DNA from: UBA4582 sp002389265
GTDB taxonomy: Bacteria > Pseudomonadota > Gammaproteobacteria > Pseudomonadales > Azotimanducaceae
NCBI GenBank assembly: GCA_943788825.1
Contig: CALSRT010000002.1
Coordinates: 372,001 to 436,000 of the forward strand
Direction: 5' to 3'
DNA length: 64,000 nt
Shown here: positions 42,046-49,744 of the stretch, piece after piece
How positions within the stretch are numbered: position 1 is the stretch's first letter
Layout: each line of letters begins with the position of its first letter
Notes under the pieces: model-generated
Databases searched by the model: none
What the model was told of the DNA's origin: nothing
What the model saw: the letters and a program-made list of their open reading frames with translations, nothing else
Position numbers and translations under genes: made by a program

Positions 42046-43392
42046 TTACTTTGATCCTGCGGCTGCCTGTTCGGCAATCACTTTGGCCCTGTTAGCGACA
42101 TAAGGTGCGCGAGCCTGAATGTAGATAAGCACTGCGGCACTATAGCCAAACAACAGCAGCCAACCGGTATTGCCGATAAAGTCCCAGGATGAGTAAATCC
42201 CATAGCCATAGATTATGACAGCCAGAAGCGGCAATGTTTTTGTCGCCCAAAGCGGGAGCCTGAAGGGTGCGTCTCGATAGGCTTCAGGATGCTTGCTGGC
42301 CAGATTGAAAAGTGCGAATACGGGGAACAGGCCAAAGATAGCGCCTACGGCATTGCCTAGAATAGCGACATAACCGAGGCTCATGCCGGTAAGAATCGGC
42401 GTAATACCGATGAGGAAAAACACGGTTAAATAGATGTAGGGGATGCCGTGTCGATTCAGTACAGCGAGTCTTGGTGGCAGCCAGCCATCTGCTGTGGCCA
42501 TGTAAAGACCACGGGTACACCAGCCGAAAATCGCGTTGAGGGAGGTCACTAAAGAAATCATAATGCCGCCGCCAATAAAAGCCACGTAAACCGTGGGCGA
42601 AAATATGATCTCCGCCGTCGCAGCGAGATTCTTGCCGGCTATCTGCTCGAGTGGCAACACGCCGGTGGCGACGATCGCAATGAGAATGTAGAGCGCAACA
42701 ACAATGGTCAGTGACAGCCCCATCACCAGTGGAATCATTTTTCCTGGGTTTTCCATTTCGTCGCCAAACTCAGAAATGAATTCCGAGCCGATGAGGCTGA
42801 GCCTCAAGAGGAACGCAGCAGCGAAGAAACCGCTAAACCCATTAGGCATCACACTGGGGAGAGTCGTATAGGGTGAAAAGTCCGCAATGTGGTTTATGCC
42901 AAACACAATATAGAGCGCCAACGAGATGAGTAAACCGAACACCATCAAGGTTTGAAATCTAGCCGCCATTTTTATTCCGAATAGATTAGCCACAAAACAT
43001 AGAATCATGATGCTCGCAGCGGCGATTGCCAGATCAATACTTGGGATCAGAGCGTCGGCATACTCGGCGAATCCGATCGCGAAGCTGGACAGAATAAGCT
43101 GGCCAACAACGAGCAGTGACAAATAGAAAAACGAAGTTCGGCTGCCGAGCAGATCTCGGACATAGGTATAGTTACCACCAGTACTTGGTATCGCCGAACC
43201 GAGCGCTGCGATGCAGACTGTCGGTATTGCAACGATGCCAAATGCGAGTACGAATGCCCATGGTGCACCGTATCCTGTCATGCTGATGCTGACGCCCGTG
43301 AGTACAACGACGCCGGTGCCGATGATTTGCCCTAAGGAAATACTCATCAGATCCCAAAAACCGAGCAATTTTCCGCTTGTCGCGTGGTGCAT
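42046..43392 (-). CDS. APC-family amino-acid permease
   Basis: Inner-membrane transporter of 448 residues with about 12 hydrophobic spans. The start GFWDLMSISLGQIIGTGVVVLTG is the unwound TM1 substrate site of the APC superfamily, and STGGNYTYVRDLLG and EFGDEMENPGKMIPLVMGLS are further family marks. It probably carries an amino acid or amine by proton symport or exchange. It begins 23 bp after a decayed methionine gamma-lyase-type gene and ends the minus-strand nucleoside salvage cluster, so methionine or a related thioether amino acid is a reasonable guess. Confidence 0.92.
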   Translation of the reverse strand: MHHATSGKLLGFWDLMSISLGQIIGTGVVVLTGVSISMTGYGAPWAFVLAFGIVAIPTVCIAALGSAIPSTGGNYTYVRDLLGSRTSFFYLSLLVVGQLILSSFAIGFAEYADALIPSIDLAIAAASIMILCFVANLFGIKMAARFQTLMVFGLLISLALYIVFGINHIADFSPYTTLPSVMPNGFSGFFAAAFLLRLSLIGSEFISEFGDEMENPGKMIPLVMGLSLTIVVALYILIAIVATGVLPLEQIAGKNLAATAEIIFSPTVYVAFIGGGIMISLVTSLNAIFGWCTRGLYMATADGWLPPRLAVLNRHGIPYIYLTVFFLIGITPILTGMSLGYVAILGNAVGAIFGLFPVFALFNLASKHPEAYRDAPFRLPLWATKTLPLLAVIIYGYGIYSSWDFIGNTGWLLLFGYSAAVLIYIQARAPYVANRAKVIAEQAAAGSK

Positions 43393-43415
43393 ATTGACTC
43401 TCTGAGTTTCCGAGT

Positions 43416-43645
43416 TCAGGAAATCTGTCTTAGTGCATTATCAAGATCCTCGATAAGATCCTCAATGTTCTCTGTAGCCACCGAAAGTCTGACGATATTG
43501 TCTGTAATTCCGGCTTTCTCTCTTTCTCTCTTTTTTCTTTTTTTGGCGTTGTGCTGTGAATCATACTCGCCGGATGTTGAATCAAACTGGCTACATTGCC
43601 GAGGCTCACCGCCAGCGTGGGTGTCGTGACCGCCTTCACCCTCAT
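43416..43645 (-). pseudogene. Remnant of a Cys/Met-metabolism PLP enzyme (methionine gamma-lyase/cystathionine synthase type)
   Basis: Only the last 70 or so codons survive, in two frames. The upstream frame reads TLAVSLGNVASLIQHPASMIHSTTP, the downstream one AGITDNIVRLSVATENIEDLIEDLDNAL. Together they are the standard C-terminus of PF01053 enzymes (AVSLG-x-x-ESLIQHPASMTHS, then GI-x-D-LVRLSVGIED-x-DDLI-x-DL). The frames are separated by an expanded A/G run (plus strand 43520-43548, rich in T and C). The PLP-lysine domain is missing. The remnant lies directly before the permease gene, so the ancestral operon probably contained a sulfur amino acid lyase. Confidence 0.82.
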
Positions 43646-43767
43646 GATTTACAATCGTGCCCATGCCGTGGGAGGGTCTCACGTTTTTTGTTGTTATATA
43701 TCGTCTCTCAACTAGCTGTTGTCAAACATCTATCGTTAAATATCTGTGGCGCCAAGATGCTTAGCGT

Positions 43768-44520
43768 TCACAACATGACGGGTGGGATGCAATCTTCATC
43801 GACTGTATGACGAAGCACATCGAGCATAAGGTTGGTCATGTTCTCTCTAACTTCAACGATATTATCTGCTACCAGGGTGATCTTATCTTCTAAGCCGGCT
43901 GCAAGGTTAATAGGCAAAGCAACGGCTGCGAAATTCATTCCTAACTCGGCTGCCAGATATACCTCGGGACAGCACGTCATACCGACGACGTGTCCGCCAA
44001 GCATCTGGTACATTCGAATCTCCGCTGGAGATTCGAATCGAGGACCGTTGGTGGCGACATAGGTTGCGCCATCGTGACACTTGATATTATGTGTCGAAGC
44101 GAGCTCCATGAGTTTGTTGCTCATCACAGGACAAAATGGCTTGCTCATTTCAACATGTCCTACGGCGCGCTCTAAATCATCAAAAAACGAAAATGCCCTG
44201 CCGTGGGTGAAGTCGAGAAAGTCACGAAGCACTGCAAGGTCCAACACGGGGTAATCTGCGGTGATAGAACCCACTGCGTAGGTTGACATTATTCGCCTCA
44301 CGCCTAAATCTTTTAGTGCCTGGATGTTAGCGCGATAATTTATTTTGTGGGGTGGGGTACTATGATCGGGACCATGTCGGGTTAGAAATACGATATCTTC
44401 GTGTTCACCCTTGCCAATAAAGACTTGTGCTGTGCCATAGTGATTGGCCATTTCTCTTGCTTGTACTTCGACGCCGGACAGGCTGTAAATTCCGGTTCCC
44501 CCCATGATGGCTGCGGGCAT
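43768..44520 (-). CDS. Methylthio-nucleoside phosphorylase (MTAP/MTIP-type)
   Basis: Phosphorolyses a 5'-modified purine nucleoside to free base and 5-(methylthio)ribose 1-phosphate. The 250-residue protein of the trimeric PNP/MTAP family has GGTGIY (7-12), FLTRHGPDHSTPPHKINYRAN (phosphate and ribose sites) and YVATNGPRFESPAEIRMY, with Met181-Thr182 at the ribose pocket. The base-recognition loop is LPINLAAGL with Asn205, where adenine-specific MTAPs have Asp; Asn suggests a 6-oxopurine such as methylthioinosine. AAGGAG lies before ATG 44520. It follows the isomerase gene in the cluster. Confidence 0.92.
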   Translation of the reverse strand: MPAAIMGGTGIYSLSGVEVQAREMANHYGTAQVFIGKGEHEDIVFLTRHGPDHSTPPHKINYRANIQALKDLGVRRIMSTYAVGSITADYPVLDLAVLRDFLDFTHGRAFSFFDDLERAVGHVEMSKPFCPVMSNKLMELASTHNIKCHDGATYVATNGPRFESPAEIRMYQMLGGHVVGMTCCPEVYLAAELGMNFAAVALPINLAAGLEDKITLVADNIVEVRENMTNLMLDVLRHTVDEDCIPPVML

Positions 44521-44550
44521 ACTAACTCCTTTGACTCTAAATGTTATGCG

Positions 44551-45735
44551 CTACCAGTTTGGGTAGTTATTCAGCATGTAGGGGTTAAGTACCCCGTGAA
44601 CCGTCACGATACCTGAAACATATTTCGGTGGAGTGATGTCAAAAGTCGGATAGCGCGCATTGATGCTATCGATCGTCGTTGGCATACCGAGTGCAAGCCT
44701 GATCTCAGCCGGATCGCGCTCCTCGATGACGATATCATCCCGGACAAGTTTAGTATTGTCTCGTCCCCAAGCGAAAGCAAAGAATGGGATGTTGTGAGCA
44801 TGGGCCGCGATTGCATTTTGGAAGGTGCCTATTTTGTTCACGACATGCCCATCGACGGTGATGAGATCAGCCGCAGTAATGTACTTCTGAATTTTACCCT
44901 CGGACATGATGTGAGCGGGCATATTGTCGGTGATGAGAGTAACCGCAACGCCAATTTCTTGGATCGACGGCGCAGTAAGTTTAGCGCCTTGTAAGTAAGG
45001 ACGCGTCTCAGGCGTATAGACTGTTATTTTTTTGCCGTCTCTGGCTGCAAATGCCAATGCTAGAATGAATCCTGCCTCAGCAAAACAGTTGGTCAGAATG
45101 CCATCGCCATCTTCGATAAGGTCAGCCATGGCGCGGGCGCGGGTCGCGTAGTCGTCATAGATGCCTTGCAGGATCAGTTTGATCGAAGCCGCGATCGCGT
45201 CGTCAACACATTGTTGGTTATTAACCGCCTCTGTCGCCGTGCTGAGTACAGCAGCGAGACGAAGTTGTATTGCTGTATTTGTCGGTCGACTCGCCACCAG
45301 CTTGTCTCGTGCTTGGCGTAATTGCGACAGTAGTTCTTCCTGGCTGCCGACATCAGTGAATGCATCAGCAGGCGGATAGTTGCTGGCGACAATGCGTAAT
45401 GCGTGAACCGCAGAGAGCCATGGCCCGCTACCCTGGGTTACCATATTTTTGATGGCGCCTGCGACCTCATCGACTGTTTCACAACTAACGAATGAATTAG
45501 AAAATGGGAAAGCGCGGCGGTCACCGATGATGACCTTTCCGGCTTCAAATCGAGCAATATTACTGGGGTTCAGAATGAACGGTAACAGTGCATAAACACC
45601 TTCGCGTTCAGCGGAGGAAATTCCTTCAGTTAGGTTGTTTGTTGCTGTGCTCACTTGGGCGCTCACTTCTTTTAATCGGACCAAAAAAGGGGATATTTTG
45701 ACTATCCTGTTTAAATTATTGGTTTGGCCAGACAC
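44551..45735 (-). CDS. Divergent MtnA-like sugar-phosphate isomerase (eIF-2B/MtnA family)
   Basis: Likely converts (methylthio)ribose 1-phosphate to the ribulose 1-phosphate. The 394-residue protein shares the MtnA core: RPTNTAIQL (150-158), ILTNCFAEAG with Cys217, VYTPETRPYLQGAKLT (239-254), AADLI with Asp290 and VNKIGTFQNAI. Cys217 and Asp290 align with the MtnA catalytic pair. Unusual features are VTQGSGPW in place of the phosphate-binding RGAPAIG loop, ITVDGH in place of the normal NG, and a long N-terminus. It starts at GTG 45735, inside the aldolase gene end (20-bp overlap), and precedes the phosphorylase. Confidence 0.85.
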   Translation of the reverse strand: MSGQTNNLNRIVKISPFLVRLKEVSAQVSTATNNLTEGISSAEREGVYALLPFILNPSNIARFEAGKVIIGDRRAFPFSNSFVSCETVDEVAGAIKNMVTQGSGPWLSAVHALRIVASNYPPADAFTDVGSQEELLSQLRQARDKLVASRPTNTAIQLRLAAVLSTATEAVNNQQCVDDAIAASIKLILQGIYDDYATRARAMADLIEDGDGILTNCFAEAGFILALAFAARDGKKITVYTPETRPYLQGAKLTAPSIQEIGVAVTLITDNMPAHIMSEGKIQKYITAADLITVDGHVVNKIGTFQNAIAAHAHNIPFFAFAWGRDNTKLVRDDIVIEERDPAEIRLALGMPTTIDSINARYPTFDITPPKYVSGIVTVHGVLNPYMLNNYPNW

Positions 45736-46381
45736 CGTACCCAGTTGCCATTCGCTCTCTTACTTCTCGCATTTGTTGGGCAGTTAACAGATGGGGTGTG
45801 CCAAGTTGGCAGGCGAGATGATATTGTTGACAAATGGCTTCGAGCTCACCTGCTCGCCACATCGCTTGTTTCAAGTCTCCACCGCACGCAATCATACCGT
45901 GGGTCCCGAGCAAGCAAGCTGTTCGGTCTTTCAATGCGATGAGTGCGTTATCGGATAGTGTTTGGCTGCCGTAGTGGGCATAGTCTGCGCAGCGGATACT
46001 ATCGCCACCAAAAATTCCGATCATGTAGTGCACGCTTGGTATATCCTGGCGGAGCATAGAGAGTGCGGTCGCATAGGGGGAATGGGTATGCACCACAGAG
46101 TGAATGTCTTCTCGCGCTTTGTATATGTCAGCGTGAAATTTCCACTCGGAGGACGGCCGATGATGACCAACGACGTCTCCCGATAATCCATCACCGGGTA
46201 ATAACATGATGTCTTCCGGGCGAGTCTCATCATACGGTAGGCTGCTGGGAGTTATCAAAATCCCATCTAGCGTTCGAATGCTGATATTGCCGGAGGTGCC
46301 CTGGTTCAATCCGGAGCTATTCATCCACAAACAGGCATCAATAATAGACTGACGAAGTTCGGTTGTGTCTTTGTGTATCAT
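45716..46381 (-). CDS. Class II (FucA-like) sugar-phosphate aldolase
   Basis: Zinc aldolase of 221 residues. GTSGNISIR (28-36) holds the phosphate; Glu79 (SSEW), His98 and His100 (HTHSPYAT) and His161 (LGTHG) are the acid/base and zinc set of L-fuculose-phosphate aldolase. Within the cluster the substrate is probably (methylthio/deoxy)ribulose 1-phosphate, cleaved to dihydroxyacetone phosphate and an aldehyde. MtnB dehydratases share this fold, but no mtnC or mtnD is nearby, which favours the aldolase reading. It is the first gene of the minus-strand cluster, ATG 46381. Confidence 0.88.
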   Translation of the reverse strand: MIHKDTTELRQSIIDACLWMNSSGLNQGTSGNISIRTLDGILITPSSLPYDETRPEDIMLLPGDGLSGDVVGHHRPSSEWKFHADIYKAREDIHSVVHTHSPYATALSMLRQDIPSVHYMIGIFGGDSIRCADYAHYGSQTLSDNALIALKDRTACLLGTHGMIACGGDLKQAMWRAGELEAICQQYHLACQLGTPHLLTAQQMREVRERMATGYGVWPNQ

Positions 46382-46844
46382 GGCGGGTACCTAATAAAAC
46401 TGCCTTCTATCTAAAGTTGATTATCTCCCCTGCTTCTTCGTTGATGCTATAACGAGGGACTATTGTGCCCTTCGACGGACCATGGTTATTCTGCTGCATA
46501 CGGCTAATATCTAGCTAGGGGTTGATAAAGAGTCTAACTAGGTTCGAACCTTTCCCTGATTCTAACGTGCCAGTTTTGCCGTTGATACCACTAAGTTCTG
46601 CGCCGAATGTGTGATCATTATGATCAGTTTTTGTCTTAATTTTATTCCACGCTCTGGGAACGACGAGCTCTCTCATTGTTTGTGCATATCTGGTAGTGCC
46701 CGCGGTTGCGGCAGCAGGCCAGATTGAATTAGCTGATTATTAAACCTATACTCGCCAACCCCCGCTCATCCGTCCGGAGAAGGGCGGGCAGGCGGGACCG
46801 GCTTGCTCATTGACCGCGTAGATGACATAGATAGACGGATGGTT
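46382..46844. other. Divergent control region between salvage cluster and phosphoribosyltransferase
   Basis: About 460 bp, AT-rich in its first part. No gene is visible. The only strong element is the palindrome at 46612-46626. A GC-rich segment (CGTCCGGAGAAGGGCGGGC, 46771-46789) just before the plus-strand gene may be a leader structure, but I cannot assign it. Confidence 0.45.
46612..46626. promoter_or_regulatory. 15-bp perfect inverted repeat, candidate operator
   Basis: TGATCATTATGATCA: 7-bp half sites TGATCAT/ATGATCA around one T. It is placed about 230 bp from both divergent starts (46381 and 46845). It does not match MetJ (AGACGTCT boxes) or MetR patterns. No regulator gene is adjacent. 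Confidence 0.45.
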
Positions 46845-47429
46845 ATGGAAAAGCTATTTATTACCTCCAATGAACTGCTGCTTGATTCAATGCGGCTGGC
46901 TGAGCAAATATATATGAGTGGCTACCGGCCCCACTTCATTATCGGCGTATGGCGCGGCGGCACCCCTATAGGTATCGCAGTCCAGGAATACTTAGATTAT
47001 CTGGGTATCGACACAGACCATATAGCGATCCGCACCTCGTCCTACTATGGCATCGACAGGCAATCCAAAGAGGTTCATGTGCATGGACTCGAGTATGTGA
47101 TTGAGAATGTTGAGGCCGACCAGGAGTTGTTGATCATTGATGATGTTTTTGATTCAGGCCGATCAATTCGCGCCATCATCGACAAGCTCAAACGCAAGTG
47201 CCGACGTAATATGCCTGCCTCAGTGAAAGTGGCCTGCCCTTGGTATAAGCCAAGCCGCAATATGACGGATATCACTCCTGACTTTTACGTCCATGCGACT
47301 GATAAATGGCTGGTGTTTCCGCATGAAATGCAGGGGCTGACCATTGAAGAAATACGTGCCGGCAAGGGCCCTGAATTTGCCGATATCATTGGCCGCGCCC
47401 TTGCGGCAAAGACGCAAACATCTGATTGA
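46845..47429 (+). CDS. Purine (hypoxanthine) phosphoribosyltransferase-like protein
   Basis: Type I PRTase of 194 residues, adding a purine base to PRPP. The PRPP loop LLIIDDVFDSGRSI is clear; FIIGVWRGGTPIGIAVQEYLDYLG and HIAIRTSSYYGI form the N-terminal part common to a group annotated as hypoxanthine phosphoribosyltransferase. The start is taken at ATG 46845 (MEKLFITSNELL); ATG 46839 and TTG 46803 are in frame. It faces away from the salvage cluster and would recycle the base released by the phosphorylase. The MITE copy B starts 40 bp after its stop. Confidence 0.9.
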   Translation: MEKLFITSNELLLDSMRLAEQIYMSGYRPHFIIGVWRGGTPIGIAVQEYLDYLGIDTDHIAIRTSSYYGIDRQSKEVHVHGLEYVIENVEADQELLIIDDVFDSGRSIRAIIDKLKRKCRRNMPASVKVACPWYKPSRNMTDITPDFYVHATDKWLVFPHEMQGLTIEEIRAGKGPEFADIIGRALAAKTQTSD

Positions 47430-47467
47430 CGATAACCCCCTCAAGAGGAATGCGTTCGGCTTGATCG

Positions 47468-47678
47468 AAATATTTAGGGTCGGGGTAAAATTTACAAAAT
47501 AATAGTTTTTCACGTTACTTAAGTGGCAAGTAGGTAGGGCAAACCTTTCAGGCCCGGCTCAGCCTGAATTCTTTTCGCATGCCAAGAATAAAGAAACAAG
47601 CGAATTCAATAGCACAAGCCCGATCTAGCTCACAATGAGCGGTAAGCCATTTGTAAATTTTACCCCGACCCTATTTAT
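47468..47678. mobile_element. Miniature inverted-repeat element, copy B (about 210 bp)
   Basis: Ends ATATTTAGGGTCGGGGTAAA and TTTTACCCCGACCCTATTTA are inverted repeats that extend inward as AATTTACAAA/TTTGTAAATT. The interior matches copy A along its length (AAGTGGCAAGTAGGTAGGGC, CGATCTAGCTCACAATGAGC). No coding capacity. Its right end touches the decayed IS91-type transposase at 47679. Confidence 0.82.
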
Positions 47679-47929
47679 CCCGCTTGCGGGGCCAGACGTA
47701 TGGTGGACATGACGGCGCATCTGGTTGATGAGGTCTTGCCGAATAGACCAATCAGGTAATGGGTGCTGAGTGTTCCGTTCCCCTTACGCTTTCGGTTCGC
47801 GACAGTCCGAAGGTCATGAGTCAAGTGCTGATCATCGTGCACCGGATGATAAGTACCTATCAGATCAAAGCTGTGGGAAAGACCGTCAAGTCAGGTGCCC
47901 AGCGTGGTACCGTTACGCTGATCCTGATA
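47679..47929 (+). pseudogene. Decayed IS91-family transposase fragment
   Basis: The first frame reads PACGARRMVDMTAHLVDEVLP and, after a TAA at 47757-47759 where the family has Gln, WVLSVPFPLRF. A second frame continues RDSPKVMSQVLIIVHRMIST and GAQRGTVTLI. This order (RRM-x-x-x-AAHLVDEVLP, RQWVLS-P-x-LRF, ARDP-x-VM, GAVTLIQRFGS) is the middle of IS91-type transposases. Both ends are missing, and a stop and a frameshift show long decay. The fragment runs into the 3' end of the convergent unknown gene at about 47922. Confidence 0.8.
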
Positions 47930-49358
47930 TGAGACGTAGGAGCAGTCGGGGCGAGCGCGCAAAACCAATGGCCGCGGCTACCTTAAGGGCTGACGACAAG
48001 GGATACGGCAAGGTGTGAATGCCGCCGTGGACTCTCATTTGCCCGGGTACAGGCATGGCTGGATGCAACCAGTCATGGACCGCCAGCAGACCGTTTACCT
48101 GTCGCGATTGCCGGGGCGTGAAGGTTTCGACGCCTAAGGCGGCGGCACCGCCGAAGGCAGCAGCAAACACAGGGTGGTCGAGGGATCGGGTACGGGTGAT
48201 AGCGGCAGTATTGGCAGATACCCGTAGGGGCTTGGGCTCGTCTGATTCGGGCTGGCCCAGGTTCGCCCAGCATTCGGCGGTTAATATTTTGCCGAGATAC
48301 TGGGCGGCCTGGTAGCTTGCGCCCTGAATGTCGACCACGGTGCGAGTAGTGGCAGCGCTCTGGTATTGCTCGCTGCCCCAGCCACCTAACAGGCCTAGTT
48401 GGTCGAGCGCGGCTTCCCATCCTGGACGCTTGTTGCGGCGTGCCTGCATCATTTCAAGGTCTTGAGTGCCGAGTTGTGTTGGCGTGGTCGGCGACACCAG
48501 CATGGTGATGCTATTGATTAGCGCCTGCGGTAAGGCGTTAATGATCTCACTCATGCTCGCCGTTAGGCGCATTTCCCGAGCCTGTCCCGGCGCATAGGCA
48601 TACAGTGCCAGATCCACAGGATCCTTGCCCGCAAAAGCGCGTATCGTGCTGAGAATTTCCGTGGGTTGCCGCAGTAGGTCTGCACCTGCCGGACACCATT
48701 GCAGGTTGCCGATAGGATTTTTGGGGTCTGTCCATTCCGGCGGTGGCGCGGCGACATCCAGCCATAACACGCTGGCGCCTGCTTCAAGCCACGATCGCGT
48801 CGGTGCCATTTCCGCATTTGCGCCCATCACCACGATCTTGCGGCCGTCGAGGCGCAGAGCGCCATCCGTTAAAGCGTTGTGGTGCAGCCAGGTCAGGGCG
48901 GTCCCTGCCGCAGGTGTGATCATGTTGCGAGACACCAGGTGATCGGCATAGTCGCTCAACGCCTCGGCGGGCCAACGTTTGCCGCGGTAGACCAGGCTCG
49001 GAGACCAGCCAGTGGCGGGCGTGGCTTGAACCGCCTGCAGGGTAAGCGGGTCGCCAGGCGTGTCAAACAGTTGTTTAAGCGGCAGGTCCTGGTCTTCAAC
49101 GCGCCATACCACACGCGCCCGCGCTAACGCGACGAGGTAGCTGGCAATTTTCAGGCGCTCAGGACTAGCCAATCGCACGGCTTCAAACCGCGGCAGGCAG
49201 CGAGGATAGTCAGTGCGGAAGGCCTTTTGCTGCGCAGGCAATCGCGCATCTTGAAGCGCGTCGGGAAAGTGCGCCACCGCCGCCGCCAAGACCTCGAAGA
49301 GAATTGATGAGGCTGACTGCCCATGAGCCAGCTGAATACTACCCTCAGACTCTGCCAT
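47913..49358 (-). CDS. Unknown protein with a Rossmann-like segment
   Basis: About 481 residues that I do not recognise. KIVVMGANAEMAPTRSWLEAGASVLWLDVAAPPP (about 178-211) looks like a dinucleotide-binding beta-alpha-beta unit. The N-terminal 170 residues are helical and basic with PRFEAVRLASPERLKIASYLVALARARVVW; the C-terminal third has LGLLGGWGSEQYQSAATTRTVVDIQGASYQAAQYLGK. No signal peptide or membrane span. ATG 49358 is used. The last few codons and the stop lie in the IS91 remnant, so the original C-terminus was probably lost. An NAD(P)-linked enzyme of lipid metabolism is only a guess. Confidence 0.75.
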   Translation of the reverse strand: MAESEGSIQLAHGQSASSILFEVLAAAVAHFPDALQDARLPAQQKAFRTDYPRCLPRFEAVRLASPERLKIASYLVALARARVVWRVEDQDLPLKQLFDTPGDPLTLQAVQATPATGWSPSLVYRGKRWPAEALSDYADHLVSRNMITPAAGTALTWLHHNALTDGALRLDGRKIVVMGANAEMAPTRSWLEAGASVLWLDVAAPPPEWTDPKNPIGNLQWCPAGADLLRQPTEILSTIRAFAGKDPVDLALYAYAPGQAREMRLTASMSEIINALPQALINSITMLVSPTTPTQLGTQDLEMMQARRNKRPGWEAALDQLGLLGGWGSEQYQSAATTRTVVDIQGASYQAAQYLGKILTAECWANLGQPESDEPKPLRVSANTAAITRTRSLDHPVFAAAFGGAAALGVETFTPRQSRQVNGLLAVHDWLHPAMPVPGQMRVHGGIHTLPYPLSSALKVAAAIGFARSPRLLLRLISGSA

Positions 49359-49640
49359 CAATCACGTGCTCCATTACGCCGACCCTAATATTGCCCACAT
49401 TGCTGAAATGCGCATCAAGGCCACATAGTAGCGCGGGTAAGATGCGACCGCCATGGTCTAAAAAACGCTATCTTTGATATCCGCCGACATCTGGTGATGC
49501 GAGCACTACTCGATCAATCCGCCAGCGCACTGCCTAGCTGCTGAGCTTCGAGACGGCCAACGCTAATGACATCAATGCCTGCTCTGGATCCTAACGGTCA
49601 AGAGTATGCCAGCGGACAGGCAGATAGTTCTTGTTGGCAA
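49359..49640. other. Spacer without recognisable gene
   Basis: About 280 bp upstream of the unknown Rossmann-like gene and before the REP-like unit. CGCCGACCCTAATATTG near 49377-49393 recalls one end of the GGGTCGG elements in diverged form. Otherwise nothing is seen. Confidence 0.4.
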
Positions 49641-49738
49641 TAATTAGGGTCGGGGTAAAATGAGTGGGGTCAGCGTAAAGTGCCAGAATAAAGTTCGGCC
49701 CCTAGAGTTTGCCCCTAGATTTTACCCCGACCCCAATA
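49641..49738. repeat. REP-like inverted-repeat unit related to the miniature elements
   Basis: About 98 bp with ends ATTAGGGTCGGGGTAAAAT and ATTTTACCCCGACCCCAAT, the same ends as copies A and B, but with a different, shorter interior (CCAGAATAAAGTTCGGCCCC). It lies just after the 3' end of the quinone reductase gene. Confidence 0.75.
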
Positions 49739-49744
49739 TAGTGA

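Noticed and set aside
46541..46556. AGGTTCGAACCTTTCC resembling a tRNA T-arm
   Set aside because: No matching acceptor, D or anticodon stems can be folded around it.
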